A stretch of 51,737 bases of DNA, from contig CAMNXD010000009.1 in assembly GCA_946566955.1 (NCBI GenBank), positions 1 through 51,737 of the forward strand, read 5' to 3'. Shown piece after piece: positions 16,064 through 28,267 of the stretch. The notes beneath the pieces are model-generated. The model was not told the origin of the DNA. It saw nothing but the letters and a program-made list of their open reading frames with translations, and made no database searches. A program made the translations under genes and the position numbers. The stretch's first letter is position 1. Each line of letters opens with the position of its first letter. The stretch is from an uncultured Clostridia bacterium (lineage in GTDB: Bacteria; Bacillota; Clostridia; Oscillospirales; Acutalibacteraceae).

Positions 16064-16431
16064 ATGTCAACATCTAAAATCGAAGAAGCTCTAAAAAATA
16101 CTGAGTTTGCAAAAAAGTACTCAAAGCTAAAACAACAGAAGAGATAAAACAACTTTTTACAAGTCACAACATCAATATTAATGAAAATGAACTTCAAGAG
16201 ATTTCTAATTCAGTGCGAAAAATATCCGAAATGCCATCACAGCTCTCTGAAAAAGAACTAGAAAATGCATCTGGTGGGTGCGGCACTTTATTAGCTTTAG
16301 CAGCTTTAAATCTCGGCTTGACCGTAGGTAGACGTCAATCACGAACACATGTGCAAATAATAGAGCATAGATACCCTAAAAAGAGTAAAAAAATTGATGA
16401 TGATTTTGAAGATGACTATGAGGAAAAGTAA
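16064..16431 (+). pseudogene. Second double-glycine leader precursor, frameshifted
   Basis: ATG at 16064 follows GGGAGG. The first frame gives MSTSKIEEALKNTEFAKK, then leaves the family pattern and stops. In the +1-shifted frame the homology to the first precursor resumes (VLKAKTTEEIKQLF, then SEKELENASGG). Adding one A to the A6 run at 16111-16116 restores a 122-residue precursor parallel to the upstream gene. The core after the double glycine starts CGTLLALAALNLGLTVG and ends in a basic then acidic tail (KKSKKIDDDFEDDYEEK). It differs completely from the first core while the leaders are similar. A fragment could be translated from the GTG at 16213. Confidence 0.7.
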
Positions 16432-16438
16432 TTTAATT

Positions 16439-17590
16439 CTAGCCTTCAAATAATTCTTTTATTCTATCAAAGAAGGATTTCCTTTTTTGATAGTTTTTTT
16501 CTGTTAATGTGTTTTCAAATTCTTTTAAAGCCTTTTGCTGCACGGAAGTTAAGTTCTTAGGTACTTCGATATGTACCTTAACAAATTGATCACCATTTCC
16601 TCGGCCATGAAGCTTAGGTATTCCTTTTCCTTTAAGCTTAAAAACGTCGCCATTTTGTGTTCCCTCACGGACATGACATTCAACTTTTCCTTCAATAGTA
16701 GGGACGATAATATCTGCTCCTAGAGCAGCTTGAGAAAAAGTTATTGGGATATCGCACCAGACGTCATAATCTCTTCTTTTAAATATAGAGTGAGGTGCAA
16801 CATTTATATAGAGGTGTAAATCCCCAGGCTCTGCCCCGTTTTTTCCTGCATTGCCTTTCCCCGCAACGTTTAATATTTGTTTGCTACTAACTCCAGCTGG
16901 AATATTTACTTCAATTTCAGTTTTAGCGCGAACTCTGCCTTGACCTCCACATCGTCCACAGGGAATTTCTATCGTTTTACCTGTCCCCCCACATCTCTCG
17001 CATGTCCTAGACGTCTGCATAATTCCAAAAGGAGTGCGCTGATTCATAACTATTTGTCCTTTTCCACCGCAAGCAGCGCAGGTCTTTGGAGACGTTCCCG
17101 GCTTAGCACCAGTACCAGAACATTTATCACAAGATTCAATGCGCTCATAAGCAATTTTCCTGGTACATCCTTTTGCAGCCTCTAAAAAAGAAATATTGAC
17201 TGTCATTTCTATATCTGATCCTCTTACGCGGCTATTCGGGCGTGTTCTCGCACCTCCAAAACCACCAAAAAAACTTCCAAAGATGTCGCCGAGGTCAATA
17301 TCGGACCCAAAAGGACTTTCAGAATAATAGCTATAACCTCCGGCTCCGTAATTAGGGTCTGTGCCTGCATGACCAAATTGGTCGTATTTACTCCTTTTAC
17401 TCTGATCCGACAAAACATCATAAGCTTCATTTACTTCTTTAAATTTTTGCTCAGACTCTTTATCTCCAGGGTTGAGATCAGGATGATATTTTTTCGCTAA
17501 TCTCCGATAGGCTTTTTTTATTTCATCCTCAGATGAATTTTTATTTACTCCCAAAATTTCATAGTAATCCCTTTTGTCTGCCAATTTCAT
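16439..17590 (-). CDS. dnaJ: Chaperone DnaJ
   Basis: 383-residue Hsp40 co-chaperone of DnaK. The J domain (about 5-70) contains the HPD motif in [11 protein letters not shown] Gly/Phe-rich linker follows. The zinc-binding region has four CxxCxGxG motifs ([32 protein letters not shown]) and is followed by the C-terminal substrate-binding domains. The ATG at 17590 is preferred over the upstream in-frame TTG because AAGGGTG precedes it and the family begins here. It is the last gene of the heat-shock operon; a hairpin separates it from dnaK. Confidence 0.97.
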   Translation of the reverse strand: MKLADKRDYYEILGVNKNSSEDEIKKAYRRLAKKYHPDLNPGDKESEQKFKEVNEAYDVLSDQSKRSKYDQFGHAGTDPNYGAGGYSYYSESPFGSDIDLGDIFGSFFGGFGGARTRPNSRVRGSDIEMTVNISFLEAAKGCTRKIAYERIESCDKCSGTGAKPGTSPKTCAACGGKGQIVMNQRTPFGIMQTSRTCERCGGTGKTIEIPCGRCGGQGRVRAKTEIEVNIPAGVSSKQILNVAGKGNAGKNGAEPGDLHLYINVAPHSIFKRRDYDVWCDIPITFSQAALGADIIVPTIEGKVECHVREGTQNGDVFKLKGKGIPKLHGRGNGDQFVKVHIEVPKNLTSVQQKALKEFENTLTEKNYQKRKSFFDRIKELFEG

Positions 17591-17617
17591 CTTCACCCTT
17601 TCAAATTCTAAATTTCT

Positions 17618-17651
17618 AGCCCCCTTATCGCTACAAGGCAACAAAGGGGCT
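17618..17651 (-). promoter_or_regulatory. dnaK-dnaJ intercistronic hairpin
   Basis: agccccctt and aaggggct (17618-17626, 17644-17651) form a GC-rich stem with one bulge and weaker inner pairs. On the minus strand the run after it is AT-rich but not a T-run (agaaattt). It may lower dnaJ expression or stabilise the dnaK message. Confidence 0.5.
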
Positions 17652-17684
17652 TGCGACCTTACTCGTCAAAAACTTCTTAGAATA

Positions 17685-19538
<1,854 letters not shown>

Positions 19539-19561
19539 CTAAAGTAATTAAAAATTATTTT

Positions 19562-20113
19562 TTAGTTAGTAACTTGCACCATTGCATGGCGTATTATACG
19601 CGACTGAGATTTATATCCTTTTTGAAATACTTTTGTTATAACGTTATGCTCCGAAGACTCATCCTCTAGATGTGCAATTGCGTTATGAATACTAGGGTCA
19701 AACTGATCTCCGGGTTCTCCAAAAGCTTCTACCTTTAAATTTTTAAGGGTCTCGCAAAATTGAGATTTAAGAAGTTTTATACCTTTAGCATATTCTTGTG
19801 GTTGACCATTTAAAGAGTCGAGAGCTGCTTCAATGCTGTCCATAATTGGAAGTATGCCCAAAACTGCCACTGAGAGTGCATCAGAATAAATTGCTTCTTT
19901 TTCTTTTTCGCTCCTTTTACGAAAATTTTCGTATTCAGCTGCTGTACGCAAAAGTTTATCTTTGTAAGTTTTGAGCTCTTCTTTTAAATCTTCAAGCTCT
20001 GCTTTTTTATTTGAATCATTTGCTTCAGATTTTAATTCGTCGCTTTCGTTTTTTAAATTTGCTTCTTCCTGAAGTTTTTTAAAGCTTTCTTTAGAAATTT
20101 CCTTATTTGACAC
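19562..20113 (-). CDS. grpE: Nucleotide exchange factor GrpE
   Basis: 183 residues that release ADP from DnaK. A charged coiled-coil N-terminus (about 1-85, including LRTAAEYENFRKRSEKEKE) leads to the beta-wing domain with GEPGDQFDPSIHNAI and a C-terminal VFQKGYKSQSRIIRHAMVQV. Start GTG (20111-20113) after AAGGGAAGG. The gap to dnaK is 35 bases. Confidence 0.96.
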   Translation of the reverse strand: MSNKEISKESFKKLQEEANLKNESDELKSEANDSNKKAELEDLKEELKTYKDKLLRTAAEYENFRKRSEKEKEAIYSDALSVAVLGILPIMDSIEAALDSLNGQPQEYAKGIKLLKSQFCETLKNLKVEAFGEPGDQFDPSIHNAIAHLEDESSEHNVITKVFQKGYKSQSRIIRHAMVQVTN

Positions 20114-20144
20114 TAATCTACCTTCCCTTTCTATCTAGACTAAT

Positions 20145-21173
20145 TTACTCCCCTTTGAGAATTCTTTCAAGAAGCATTTCAACCAAGGATGCAACATATT
20201 TTAAATAAGTTGAAATTAAACTGTAGTTCATTCTCGTGGGTCCGATTATCCCTAATATACCGAACTTTCCAGCTATATTATATCTCGTTGAAGCTACACT
20301 GAGATTTTTAAGCTGCTTATAAGCATTTTCTTCACCAACTAAAAAGTTTATTCCACATCCATTGCCTTTTAAAAGTTTTAAAAGTTTATCACTATCTTCC
20401 AAAAAGTTAAACACATCTATGACCGCTTCAGCAGTGATATTTGGAAAGAGAAGAAGATTTTTTTGTCCATAAACTTTTATCTTGACTTCACTCGCCTCTT
20501 TAGCCGCTTTAAGTAATGTATCCACAATAGGAAGCAAAAGCGAAGAGAGCTTTTCATCACTCGAAACTATAATGTTGACGCTTTCTGGATTTAGTTTACC
20601 TAAAAGCCTTCCACGGAATTCTTCTTCTAGGATTTCTTCAAACATCTTTAAAATTTGTTCATTAAGATCAAATTCACATCTAAAAAGCTTATTTTTTACC
20701 ATTCCATTTGAAGTCACTAAAACTAGCATTGCACCACGTCGACTTATTTTTACAAGCTTAATTTCTCGAATTCGAGATGTTTGATTTAAAGGAGTTGTCA
20801 TGATGGCCGTAAAGCCTGTCATATCCGCTAGAACTTCCGTGGCACATTCGAGTAAGCTTTCGGGGTCTATCGCTGAAGCCCCGAGTACACCCTGAACAAG
20901 ATTTTTTTCTTCAGCAGCAAGTGGAAACTCGGGCATTAATCTGTTAATATAGACTCTATACCCTCTATGCGACGGAATTCTCCCTGAGGAAATATGGGGC
21001 TGAATAAGATATCCTGCACTAACTAGATTAGCCATTTCGCTACGAATGGTAGCCGGAGAAAATGCCAAATCAAAATCTTCGCAAATAGTTTTAGAACCTA
21101 CTGGGTCACCGGTTGAAATATACTTTTCAACTATCGCTGAGAGTATTCGAAGCTTTCGATCCAGCGGGTTCAA
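20145..21173 (-). CDS. hrcA: Heat-inducible transcription repressor HrcA
   Basis: CIRCE-binding repressor whose folding depends on GroEL. A winged-helix N-terminus (RKLRILSAIVEKYISTGDPV, then SKTICEDFDLAFSPATIRSEM) is followed by a GAF-like effector domain (about 100-340, including FGILGIIGPTRMNY). A GTG at 21182 is in frame, but AGAGGTG lies only a few bases before a TTG at 21171-21173. That start gives MNPLDRKLRIL, which matches the family, so I prefer it (342 residues). First gene of hrcA-grpE-dnaK-dnaJ and autoregulated through the CIRCE element immediately upstream. Confidence 0.94.
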   Translation of the reverse strand: MNPLDRKLRILSAIVEKYISTGDPVGSKTICEDFDLAFSPATIRSEMANLVSAGYLIQPHISSGRIPSHRGYRVYINRLMPEFPLAAEEKNLVQGVLGASAIDPESLLECATEVLADMTGFTAIMTTPLNQTSRIREIKLVKISRRGAMLVLVTSNGMVKNKLFRCEFDLNEQILKMFEEILEEEFRGRLLGKLNPESVNIIVSSDEKLSSLLLPIVDTLLKAAKEASEVKIKVYGQKNLLLFPNITAEAVIDVFNFLEDSDKLLKLLKGNGCGINFLVGEENAYKQLKNLSVASTRYNIAGKFGILGIIGPTRMNYSLISTYLKYVASLVEMLLERILKGE

Positions 21174-21198
21174 GTATTTCACCTCTAATTTCTGATAT

Positions 21199-21225
21199 TT
21201 AGCACTCTCGACATCTGAGTGCTAA
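21199..21225 (-). promoter_or_regulatory. CIRCE operator
   Basis: Perfect TTAGCACTC - 9 bases - GAGTGCTAA, the HrcA-binding inverted repeat. It overlaps the predicted transcription start of the hrcA operon. Confidence 0.98.
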
Positions 21226-21229
21226 TTAA

Positions 21230-21258
21230 ACTTTACCACTACACTTTTGATATGTCAA
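21230..21258 (-). promoter_or_regulatory. Promoter of hrcA-grpE-dnaK-dnaJ
   Basis: Minus strand TTGACA (21253-21258), a 17-base spacer and TAAAGT (21230-21235), placing the start inside CIRCE. Confidence 0.8.
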
Positions 21259-21304
21259 TACCTAAAATTAAAATTTTTTATAAAATAAAAAGGAGCTTTA
21301 AAAA

Positions 21305-21730
21305 ATGATTATAATGGCTGTGGACTTAGGAGATGTGAGAACAGGAATTGCAGTTTGCGACAAAAATGAAGTTTTAGCTTCTCCTTTATGCGTCATAGAA
21401 GAAAAAAGTACTGAGAATTTAGCTAAAAAAATCTGCAAAAAAATTTTTGAAACAAAAGCTGAGTTAATAGTAATTGGATTGCCTAAAAACATGGATGGAA
21501 GCCTTGGAGAAAGCGCTAAAAAGTCAATGAGATTCAAAGAACTCTTAAATGGTATAATTTCCATTCCAAGTGTCCTTTGGGACGAACGAAGAACAACTAT
21601 TAGTGCGCATCTTTATCTAAACGAAACAAATACTCGAGGTAAACGAAGAAAAAGTATAATAGACGCTTTGAGTGCATCCATTATACTTGAAAATTACTTA
21701 GCATATAGAAAAAATAATCTTAATGCCTAG
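21305..21730 (+). CDS. ruvX: RuvX/YqgF RNase H-fold nuclease
   Basis: 141 residues. The RNase H-like fold begins IIMAVDLGDVRTGIAV, with the first catalytic aspartate, and continues with IVIGLPKNMDGS and LWDERRTTISA. The last acidic residue lies in IDALSASIIL. It has been linked to pre-16S rRNA 5' processing and to Holliday-junction resolution. AAGGAG lies ten bases before the ATG. Its 3' end overlaps the convergent adhE by four bases. It is separated here from its usual neighbours alaS and DUF1292. Confidence 0.93.
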   Translation: MIIMAVDLGDVRTGIAVCDKNEVLASPLCVIEEKSTENLAKKICKKIFETKAELIVIGLPKNMDGSLGESAKKSMRFKELLNGIISIPSVLWDERRTTISAHLYLNETNTRGKRRKSIIDALSASIILENYLAYRKNNLNA

Positions 21731-24309
21731 CTACCGTAGTAAGACTTAATATAAATTTCTTTTATCTCCTCTATCAAAGGATAACGAGGATTCGTTCCAG
21801 TACATTGATCATCATGCGCAAGCTGTGCCAGCTTAGTCACTTTACTTAAAAATTCATTTTCCGAAATACCAATTTCCTTAAGACTTTGAGGTATACCTAA
21901 AAATTTATTTAAAGCTGCTATAGCATCTACAAGGTTTTTTACGCTCTCTTTTACACTTTTTCCTTCTACCCCTATTATCTTAGCAAGGTATGCATATTTT
22001 TTATCCGCAACAAAGCTTTCATACTTGGGAAAAGCGGCAAGTTTTTGAGGTAAAGATGAATTATACTCTATCACATATGGAAGCAAAATAGCATTAGCCC
22101 TTCCATGAGAAACATTAAATTCTCCACCAAGCTTATGAGCCATAGAATGATTAAGACCTAAAAATGAATTCGTAAACGCCATACCTGCAATTGTAGCAGC
22201 ATTATGCATCTTTTCACGCGCCAGCTCATCTTCGCTTCCGTTTTCAAACGCTCTTTTAAGATACTTAAAAACCATTTTTACAGCTTGTGTGCAAAGACCG
22301 TCTGTGTAATCGTTTGCCATCGTTGATACATACGCCTCAATAGCGTGAGTTAAAACGTCCATTCCCGTATCTGCCGTGGCCGCCTTGGGAAGCGACATAA
22401 CAAATTGCGGGTCAATTATAGCAATGTCGGGAGTTAAAGAGTAATCTGCCAAAGGATATTTTACTTCTTGGCCTAATGATTTATCAGTTATTACAGCAAA
22501 AGAAGTGACCTCAGAGCCAGTTCCAGAGGTAGTTGGAATAGCAATAAGTTTAACGTTTCTATGCAAATTTGAAAATCTATACGTTCTTTTTCTTATATCC
22601 ATAAATTTAAGACGCAAATCCTCAAATCGCAAATTACTTTCTCCAAGAAAAAGCCACATTGCTTTTGCGGCATCAATAACTGACCCTCCGCCAAACGCTA
22701 TTATACAGTCCGGCTTAAAACTTTTCATGGCCTCTAAGCCTTTAAAAACTGTTTTTATGTCGGGGTCAGGTTTTACATCAGAAAAAATTTCAAAAGTGCA
22801 TTTTTCGTTCCTTCTATTTAAGCTCTCAGTGACTTTTTCTAAATTTCCTAAATTTATCATAGTGCGATCTGTGACTATAAATGCTCTATGTATTCCTTCT
22901 AATTCCGTAAGATAATTTACAGAGTTTTTTTCAAAGTATATTTTAGGAGGGACTTTAAACCACTGCATATTATTTCTCCTCATAAGAATCTTTTTGCGGT
23001 TAATGAGATTTTCGCAAGAAACATTTAAAGATGTTGAGTTTTTACCGTAAGACCCACATCCAAGAGTAAGCGAGGGAGTGTTTTCGTTATATATTCCTCC
23101 GATGGCACCGTGTGAAGAAGGCGAGTTTACAACTATTCGACCTGCATTCATAGAAAGTCCAAATTTATTTATTAAGTTTTTACTTTCGCTGTGTATAACT
23201 GCTGTATGGCCTTGACCATTAAATTTGAGAATATTTCGGCAAATCTTAAAAGCTTCTTCACTATCTTTCGAAATATAGTAGCCCAAAACCGGCGAAAGTT
23301 TTTCTGCAGATAAAGGAAAGTCTACTCCAACTCCCTTTAATTTTGCAATTAGAATTTTAGTGTCTTTCGGTACGGAAATTTCTGCCATAGCCGCAATTTC
23401 AAATGCGCTTTTGCCAACTACTTTTGGATTTAGCTTACCTTCCTCAAACATAAACCGAGAGAGTTTATTTACTTCATCATCATTTAAAAATACGCACCCA
23501 TAATCACTCATTATTTTTTCAAAGTCTTTGGCTATTTCTTCATCCACAATTGCTGACTGCTCAGAAGCACAAATCATTCCATTATCAAAAGTTTTCGAGA
23601 GGATTAAATCATTGCACGCTCTAGAAAGCTTGGAAGTCTTTTCAATATAGCAAGGTACGTTACCAGGGCCTACTCCGAGCGCCGGCTTACCCGTAGAGTA
23701 TGCAGCTTTTACAAGACCAGATCCACCAGTTGCTAAAACGGCATTCACTCCACTGTGATTTATTAGTATTGATGTAGCTTCTATAGAAGGATTTTCTATC
23801 CATTGAATTGAATTTTTTGGCGCACCTGCTAAAATTGCTGCCTCTAAAAGAATTTTTGCTGTTTCTGCACAGCACTTTGAAGCTCCAGGGTGAAACCCAA
23901 ATATTATGGGGTTTCTTGTCTTGGCGCATATTAGAGACTTAAAAATAGTCGTGGAGGTGGGATTGGTAACGGGAGTTATTCCAGCAATTACTCCAAGCGG
24001 CTCGGCCACTTCAATATATTCTTTGGAGTCGTCTTTAGAAACTATACCAACAGTTTTTTTATGTCTGATAAAGTCCCAAACATACTCAGCAGAAAACATA
24101 TTTTTTATAATTTTATCTTCTAAAATACCCCTGCTCGTTTCTTTCAAAGCTAAGTCCGCGAGTCTAACGTGATTTTTAACTGCAGCGCAAGCCATTGCTT
24201 CAACTATTTTGTCTACCTTTTCTTGATCTAATTTCATGTACTCTTTCAAAGCTTCTTGGGCATTTTCTACCATTTCATTAATCAATTTAGATAAATCCAT
24301 ATGTTCCAT
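21727..24309 (-). CDS. adhE: Bifunctional acetaldehyde-CoA/alcohol dehydrogenase AdhE
   Basis: 860 residues that reduce acetyl-CoA to ethanol via acetaldehyde and reoxidise NADH in fermentation. The N-terminal aldehyde dehydrogenase domain (about 1-410) has its catalytic Cys in [10 protein letters not shown] and GVGPGNVP. The C-terminal iron alcohol dehydrogenase domain (about 455-860) has [32 protein letters not shown], and the metal-binding histidines in [23 protein letters not shown]. The linker includes [13 protein letters not shown], typical of AdhE. It follows leuS by 38 bases on the same strand. AdhE forms filaments (spirosomes) in other bacteria. Confidence 0.97.
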   Translation of the reverse strand: MEHMDLSKLINEMVENAQEALKEYMKLDQEKVDKIVEAMACAAVKNHVRLADLALKETSRGILEDKIIKNMFSAEYVWDFIRHKKTVGIVSKDDSKEYIEVAEPLGVIAGITPVTNPTSTTIFKSLICAKTRNPIIFGFHPGASKCCAETAKILLEAAILAGAPKNSIQWIENPSIEATSILINHSGVNAVLATGGSGLVKAAYSTGKPALGVGPGNVPCYIEKTSKLSRACNDLILSKTFDNGMICASEQSAIVDEEIAKDFEKIMSDYGCVFLNDDEVNKLSRFMFEEGKLNPKVVGKSAFEIAAMAEISVPKDTKILIAKLKGVGVDFPLSAEKLSPVLGYYISKDSEEAFKICRNILKFNGQGHTAVIHSESKNLINKFGLSMNAGRIVVNSPSSHGAIGGIYNENTPSLTLGCGSYGKNSTSLNVSCENLINRKKILMRRNNMQWFKVPPKIYFEKNSVNYLTELEGIHRAFIVTDRTMINLGNLEKVTESLNRRNEKCTFEIFSDVKPDPDIKTVFKGLEAMKSFKPDCIIAFGGGSVIDAAKAMWLFLGESNLRFEDLRLKFMDIRKRTYRFSNLHRNVKLIAIPTTSGTGSEVTSFAVITDKSLGQEVKYPLADYSLTPDIAIIDPQFVMSLPKAATADTGMDVLTHAIEAYVSTMANDYTDGLCTQAVKMVFKYLKRAFENGSEDELAREKMHNAATIAGMAFTNSFLGLNHSMAHKLGGEFNVSHGRANAILLPYVIEYNSSLPQKLAAFPKYESFVADKKYAYLAKIIGVEGKSVKESVKNLVDAIAALNKFLGIPQSLKEIGISENEFLSKVTKLAQLAHDDQCTGTNPRYPLIEEIKEIYIKSYYGS

Positions 24310-24347
24310 AAAATAACCCCACTTAAAAATTACTTAATTAAAAAAAC

Positions 24348-26735
24348 CTATCTGACTACAACGTTTAAAAGTCTATCTTGAATGTATACAACTTTGATAA
24401 TTTCTTTTCCCTGAATAAATTTATTAAATCCTTCAAGTTCCTTTGCCAACTTTAAAATTTCTTCTTTATTAACTCCTCTAAAGGAAGTTACTTTGCCTTT
24501 TAATTTTCCATTGACTTGAAGTACGATTTCTAATTCTTCATCTACACATTTTGAAAGGTCATATATAGGCCAAGTTTGCTTGCAGACAAGCCCTTCACCA
24601 AGCTTGCATTTGCTAAACAACTCTTCAGTTATATGCGGAGCAAAAGGAGCAAGAAGAAGCGTAAAAACTTTTAAATGCTCTTTGCTTATAAAACCTTGGT
24701 CATATATTTTATTTATAAGGTTCATAAGGGAAGCAATAGCAGTATTAAACTTTAAACTTTCTATGTCGTCGCTGACTTTTTTTATGGTCTTATGAAAAAG
24801 TGCATCAAGTTTCTGATTAGGCTCTATATCAGACTCTTTTAGTATATTCTGAAGTCCCCAGTAACGCTCCAAAAATCTCCTGCTTCCTCGCATACCTGAA
24901 GTACTCCAAGGGGTATGTTTTTCAAAATCTCCTATAAACATTTCATATATACGCAGTGAATCGGCACCATAGTCTCTTACGATATCATCGGGGTTCACAA
25001 CGTTCCCTTTAGATTTACTCATCTTTTCGCCATTTTCTCCTAAAATTAGCCCATGACTCGTCCTTTTAATGCACGGCTCGGGCCCAGGTACAATCCCTAT
25101 ATCATATAAAAATTTATACCAAAATCTACTGTAAAGAAGATGAAGAGTTGTGTGCTCCATGCCTCCATTATACCAGTCTATTGGCATCCAATAGTCTATT
25201 GCCTCACGAGACGCCAATTCTTTTTCGTTTGCAGGGTCAGTATACCTTAAAAAATACCAAGAAGACCCAGCCCATTGAGGCATAGTGTCTGTTTCTCGTT
25301 GAGCACTTTGACCACACTTGGGGCAGGTTGTTTCAACCCAATCTTTAGCATTAATTAGTGGAGATTCACCAGTGGAAGAAGTTTCGAATTTTTCCATTTC
25401 AGGCAGAGTAAGTGGAAGCTCGGATTCATCAAGTGGAACATAACCGCAATTCTTACAGTGAACAATAGGAATAGGCTCACCCCAATATCTCTGACGAGAA
25501 AACACCCAATCTCGAAGTTTATAATTAATTTTTTCTTGCCCTTTTTTATTTTTCTTAAACCAGTTGATGATTTCTTCTTTGGCGACTTGCGGAGAAAGAC
25601 CATTTAAAAATTCAGAATTGCAAATTATTTCTTTACCACTAAATTCCTCAATGACTTTTAATATCGGTAAACTGTATTTTTCTGCAAATTCTTTATCTCT
25701 TTTATCGTGAGCAGGGACTGCCATAATTGCTCCAGTTCCATAGCTCATAAGGACGTAATCAGAAACAAAAACGGGAACTTTATTCCCATCTACTGGATTT
25801 AAAGCATATATTCCCTCTATTTTAACTCCAGTTTTTTCTTTAATAAGTTCGGTTCTTTGAAACTCAGACTTTTTCTGAGCTTCTTCTTGATATTTTTTTA
25901 TTTCAGATATATTAGATATATTCCTTTTCCATTTTTCTATAAGCGGATGTTCCGGGGAAATAACTAAATACGTGACTCCAAAAATTGTATCAGGGCGAGT
26001 TGTAAATATTTTAATTTTATCTCCTAAGTTGGTTTCAAAGTCCACTTCTGCTCCAACTGATCTACCAATCCAGTTTATTTGCTGCGCCTTTACTTTCTCA
26101 GGATAATCAACTAATTTTAGGTCATCAATTAAACGCTGAGCATATTTAGTAATTTTCAGCATCCACTGAGACTTTACCTTATGAATAACCTCGCTAGAAC
26201 ATCTTTCGCATTTTCCGTTAACTACTTCTTCATTTGCAAGTACACATTTGCAAGAAGTACACCAATTTACCGAAGATTCACTTTTATATGCAAGACCTTT
26301 TTTAAAAAGCTGCAAAAATATCCATTGAGTCCATTTATAATATTTTGGATTCGTTGTATCAATTTCTCGGCTCCAATCAAAAGAAATGCCTAAAGCTTTA
26401 AGCTGATTTTTAAAATTTGAGATATTATTTTTCGTCACTATAGCGGGATGAATATTATTTTTTATAGCAAAATTTTCCGTGGGAAGTCCAAATGCATCCC
26501 AGCCCATTGGGTAAAGCACGTTAAAACCTTGCATTCTTTTTTTTCTTGCAACAATATCAAGTGCAGTATAACTGCGAGGATGTCCAACATGGAGTCCTTG
26601 GCCCGAAGGGTAAGGGAACTCAACCAAAGCATAAAATTTTTTCCTTTTAAAATCATTTAGGACTTCAAAAGTTTTTTCCTTTTCCCAAATATCTTGCCAT
26701 TTCTTTTCTATTTTCGAGTGATTATATTCTAGCAT
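24348..26735 (-). CDS. leuS: Leucine-tRNA ligase
   Basis: 795-residue class I synthetase. The HIGH-type motif is in [20 protein letters not shown] (about 39-58). The CP1 editing domain (about 220-420) has [20 protein letters not shown] and [17 protein letters not shown] lies in [19 protein letters not shown] zinc-type cluster ([17 protein letters not shown]) lies between. The anticodon-binding and C-terminal domains close the protein. The length fits bacterial LeuRS. AGAGGTAC lies upstream of the ATG. yqeK lies just before it on the same strand. Confidence 0.98.
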   Translation of the reverse strand: MLEYNHSKIEKKWQDIWEKEKTFEVLNDFKRKKFYALVEFPYPSGQGLHVGHPRSYTALDIVARKKRMQGFNVLYPMGWDAFGLPTENFAIKNNIHPAIVTKNNISNFKNQLKALGISFDWSREIDTTNPKYYKWTQWIFLQLFKKGLAYKSESSVNWCTSCKCVLANEEVVNGKCERCSSEVIHKVKSQWMLKITKYAQRLIDDLKLVDYPEKVKAQQINWIGRSVGAEVDFETNLGDKIKIFTTRPDTIFGVTYLVISPEHPLIEKWKRNISNISEIKKYQEEAQKKSEFQRTELIKEKTGVKIEGIYALNPVDGNKVPVFVSDYVLMSYGTGAIMAVPAHDKRDKEFAEKYSLPILKVIEEFSGKEIICNSEFLNGLSPQVAKEEIINWFKKNKKGQEKINYKLRDWVFSRQRYWGEPIPIVHCKNCGYVPLDESELPLTLPEMEKFETSSTGESPLINAKDWVETTCPKCGQSAQRETDTMPQWAGSSWYFLRYTDPANEKELASREAIDYWMPIDWYNGGMEHTTLHLLYSRFWYKFLYDIGIVPGPEPCIKRTSHGLILGENGEKMSKSKGNVVNPDDIVRDYGADSLRIYEMFIGDFEKHTPWSTSGMRGSRRFLERYWGLQNILKESDIEPNQKLDALFHKTIKKVSDDIESLKFNTAIASLMNLINKIYDQGFISKEHLKVFTLLLAPFAPHITEELFSKCKLGEGLVCKQTWPIYDLSKCVDEELEIVLQVNGKLKGKVTSFRGVNKEEILKLAKELEGFNKFIQGKEIIKVVYIQDRLLNVVVR

Positions 26736-26755
26736 CGTACTTCTGTACCTCTTCT

Positions 26756-27328
26756 CTATATAATTTGACTATCTATTAAATCGTTATAAGCTTCAAAAGT
26801 ATTAATTAAGATTCTCCGTTGTTTCCGCACAGATTCTTTAATTGCCTTAGAGAGTTTATCTATAATTACTATATTTAAATCAAGTTGCGCAGCTCTTCTA
26901 AAATACTCTATTCCTTCAAATCTTCTTTCAATTGAAATACAATCTGCGTTATAAATTATTTTTTCAAGTACGCTCATATTTTTTCTTCCGGTAGTATGAT
27001 ATCTTATAGCATTTAAAACATCTTCATCTGTAATTTTTAAATACTTTTTTGCATATACGCTTCCAACCCATCCATGAAAAACTCTATAGTTTCTCCTTGA
27101 AAATTCCGGAGGATAAGTGCTTACGTCTTCTAAAACCTTTAGCTGATCCTCATAAGACATCTCTTTTGCAATATCATGTAAGATTCCCGCAATGTATGCC
27201 TTTTTTTCGTCAACGCTATAAATTTTAGCGAGCTTTTTCGCCATACATCCAACGTTTATGCAGTGATTATATCTTCTTTCAGAAACTTTACTCTTTAACT
27301 CCTTACAAATAAAAATTAGATCATACAT
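26756..27328 (-). CDS. yqeK: HD-domain phosphohydrolase YqeK
   Basis: 190 residues. The HD signature is split across [12 protein letters not shown] (His), [11 protein letters not shown] (His-Asp) and the later [13 protein letters not shown] and [13 protein letters not shown]. Members of this family cleave diadenosine tetraphosphate symmetrically to two ADP; older annotation linked it to NAD metabolism because it often sits next to nadD. Here nadD is absent and the neighbours are ftsY and leuS. Start ATG with AGAGGA upstream, six bases after ftsY ends. Confidence 0.9.
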   Translation of the reverse strand: MYDLIFICKELKSKVSERRYNHCINVGCMAKKLAKIYSVDEKKAYIAGILHDIAKEMSYEDQLKVLEDVSTYPPEFSRRNYRVFHGWVGSVYAKKYLKITDEDVLNAIRYHTTGRKNMSVLEKIIYNADCISIERRFEGIEYFRRAAQLDLNIVIIDKLSKAIKESVRKQRRILINTFEAYNDLIDSQII

Positions 27329-27334
27329 TTTTAT

Positions 27335-28252
27335 TTATTCCTCTCCTTTTTCAAAAAGCGCTTTAGAAAATTCTTCAGCGTCAAATTCTCTTAGGCTTTC
27401 TATGTCCTCTCCAACTCCTATAAATTTTACAGGTAGCTCAAGTTGATCCTTAATAGCAAGTGCTATGCCACCTCTTGCTGTACCGTCAAGTTTTGTGAGT
27501 ATTATACCAGTTAAATCTAGTATTTTTTTAAATTCTACTGCTTGATTAAGTCCATTTTGCCCTGTAGAAGCATCTAAAATTAAAAGCGTTTCTTTACTAG
27601 AGTCTGGCAGCTCCCTGCTGATAATCCTATTTATTTTTTCAAGTTCTCGCATTAAATTTTGTTTATTGTGAAGTCGGCCCGCGGTATCACATATTATAAC
27701 GTCGGCTTTTTGGGCTTTAGCAGAAGATATAGCATCAAAAATTACCGCAGCTGGGTCAGATCCTTCGGATTGTTTTACTATAGCACATGACGATCTTTTT
27801 GACCATACGCTCAGCTGTTCAATTGCAGCCGCTCTAAAGGTGTCACCTGCTGCAAGCAAAACCTTCTTTCCTTGATTTTTAAGCATATACGCCAGCTTTC
27901 CTATTGAAGTGGTTTTTCCAACTCCATTTACTCCTACTATAAGTATAATAGAAGGAGAAGTTTCAAGCTTTAAACTACTTTCACCCATGAGCATCTCTTT
28001 GATGACCCATTGCAAGAGCTTTTTTATCTCAGAAGGATCCTTTTCTCCTCTTTTTTTAACTTCCTCCCGAAGCCGTTGACATACTTTTTCAGAAGTACTC
28101 ATACCCACGTCACTGCTTATAAGTATATCTTGAAGCTCTTCGAAAAAATCTTCATCAATCTTTGTAAACGATTTAACTATACTGTCAAGCTTTTGCGATA
28201 TACTGTCCCTCGTTTTTTGCAATCCTTGTTTTATCTTTTCAAAAAATTTCAT
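27335..28252 (-). CDS. ftsY: Signal recognition particle receptor FtsY
   Basis: 305-residue SRP GTPase that docks ribosome-SRP complexes at the membrane. The N domain is at about 1-85. The G domain has GVNGVGKTTSIGKLA (P-loop), AAGDTFRAAAIEQL, VIICDTAGRL (DTAGR), GIILTKLDGTARGG (TKLD) and a C-terminal FIGVGEDIESLREFD. The acidic A domain of E. coli FtsY is absent, as usual in Gram-positives. AGGAG precedes the ATG. It follows rnc by 15 bases; smc, which normally sits between rnc and ftsY, is missing here. Confidence 0.97.
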   Translation of the reverse strand: MKFFEKIKQGLQKTRDSISQKLDSIVKSFTKIDEDFFEELQDILISSDVGMSTSEKVCQRLREEVKKRGEKDPSEIKKLLQWVIKEMLMGESSLKLETSPSIILIVGVNGVGKTTSIGKLAYMLKNQGKKVLLAAGDTFRAAAIEQLSVWSKRSSCAIVKQSEGSDPAAVIFDAISSAKAQKADVIICDTAGRLHNKQNLMRELEKINRIISRELPDSSKETLLILDASTGQNGLNQAVEFKKILDLTGIILTKLDGTARGGIALAIKDQLELPVKFIGVGEDIESLREFDAEEFSKALFEKGEE

Positions 28253-28267
28253 AAATTAATCTCCTAG

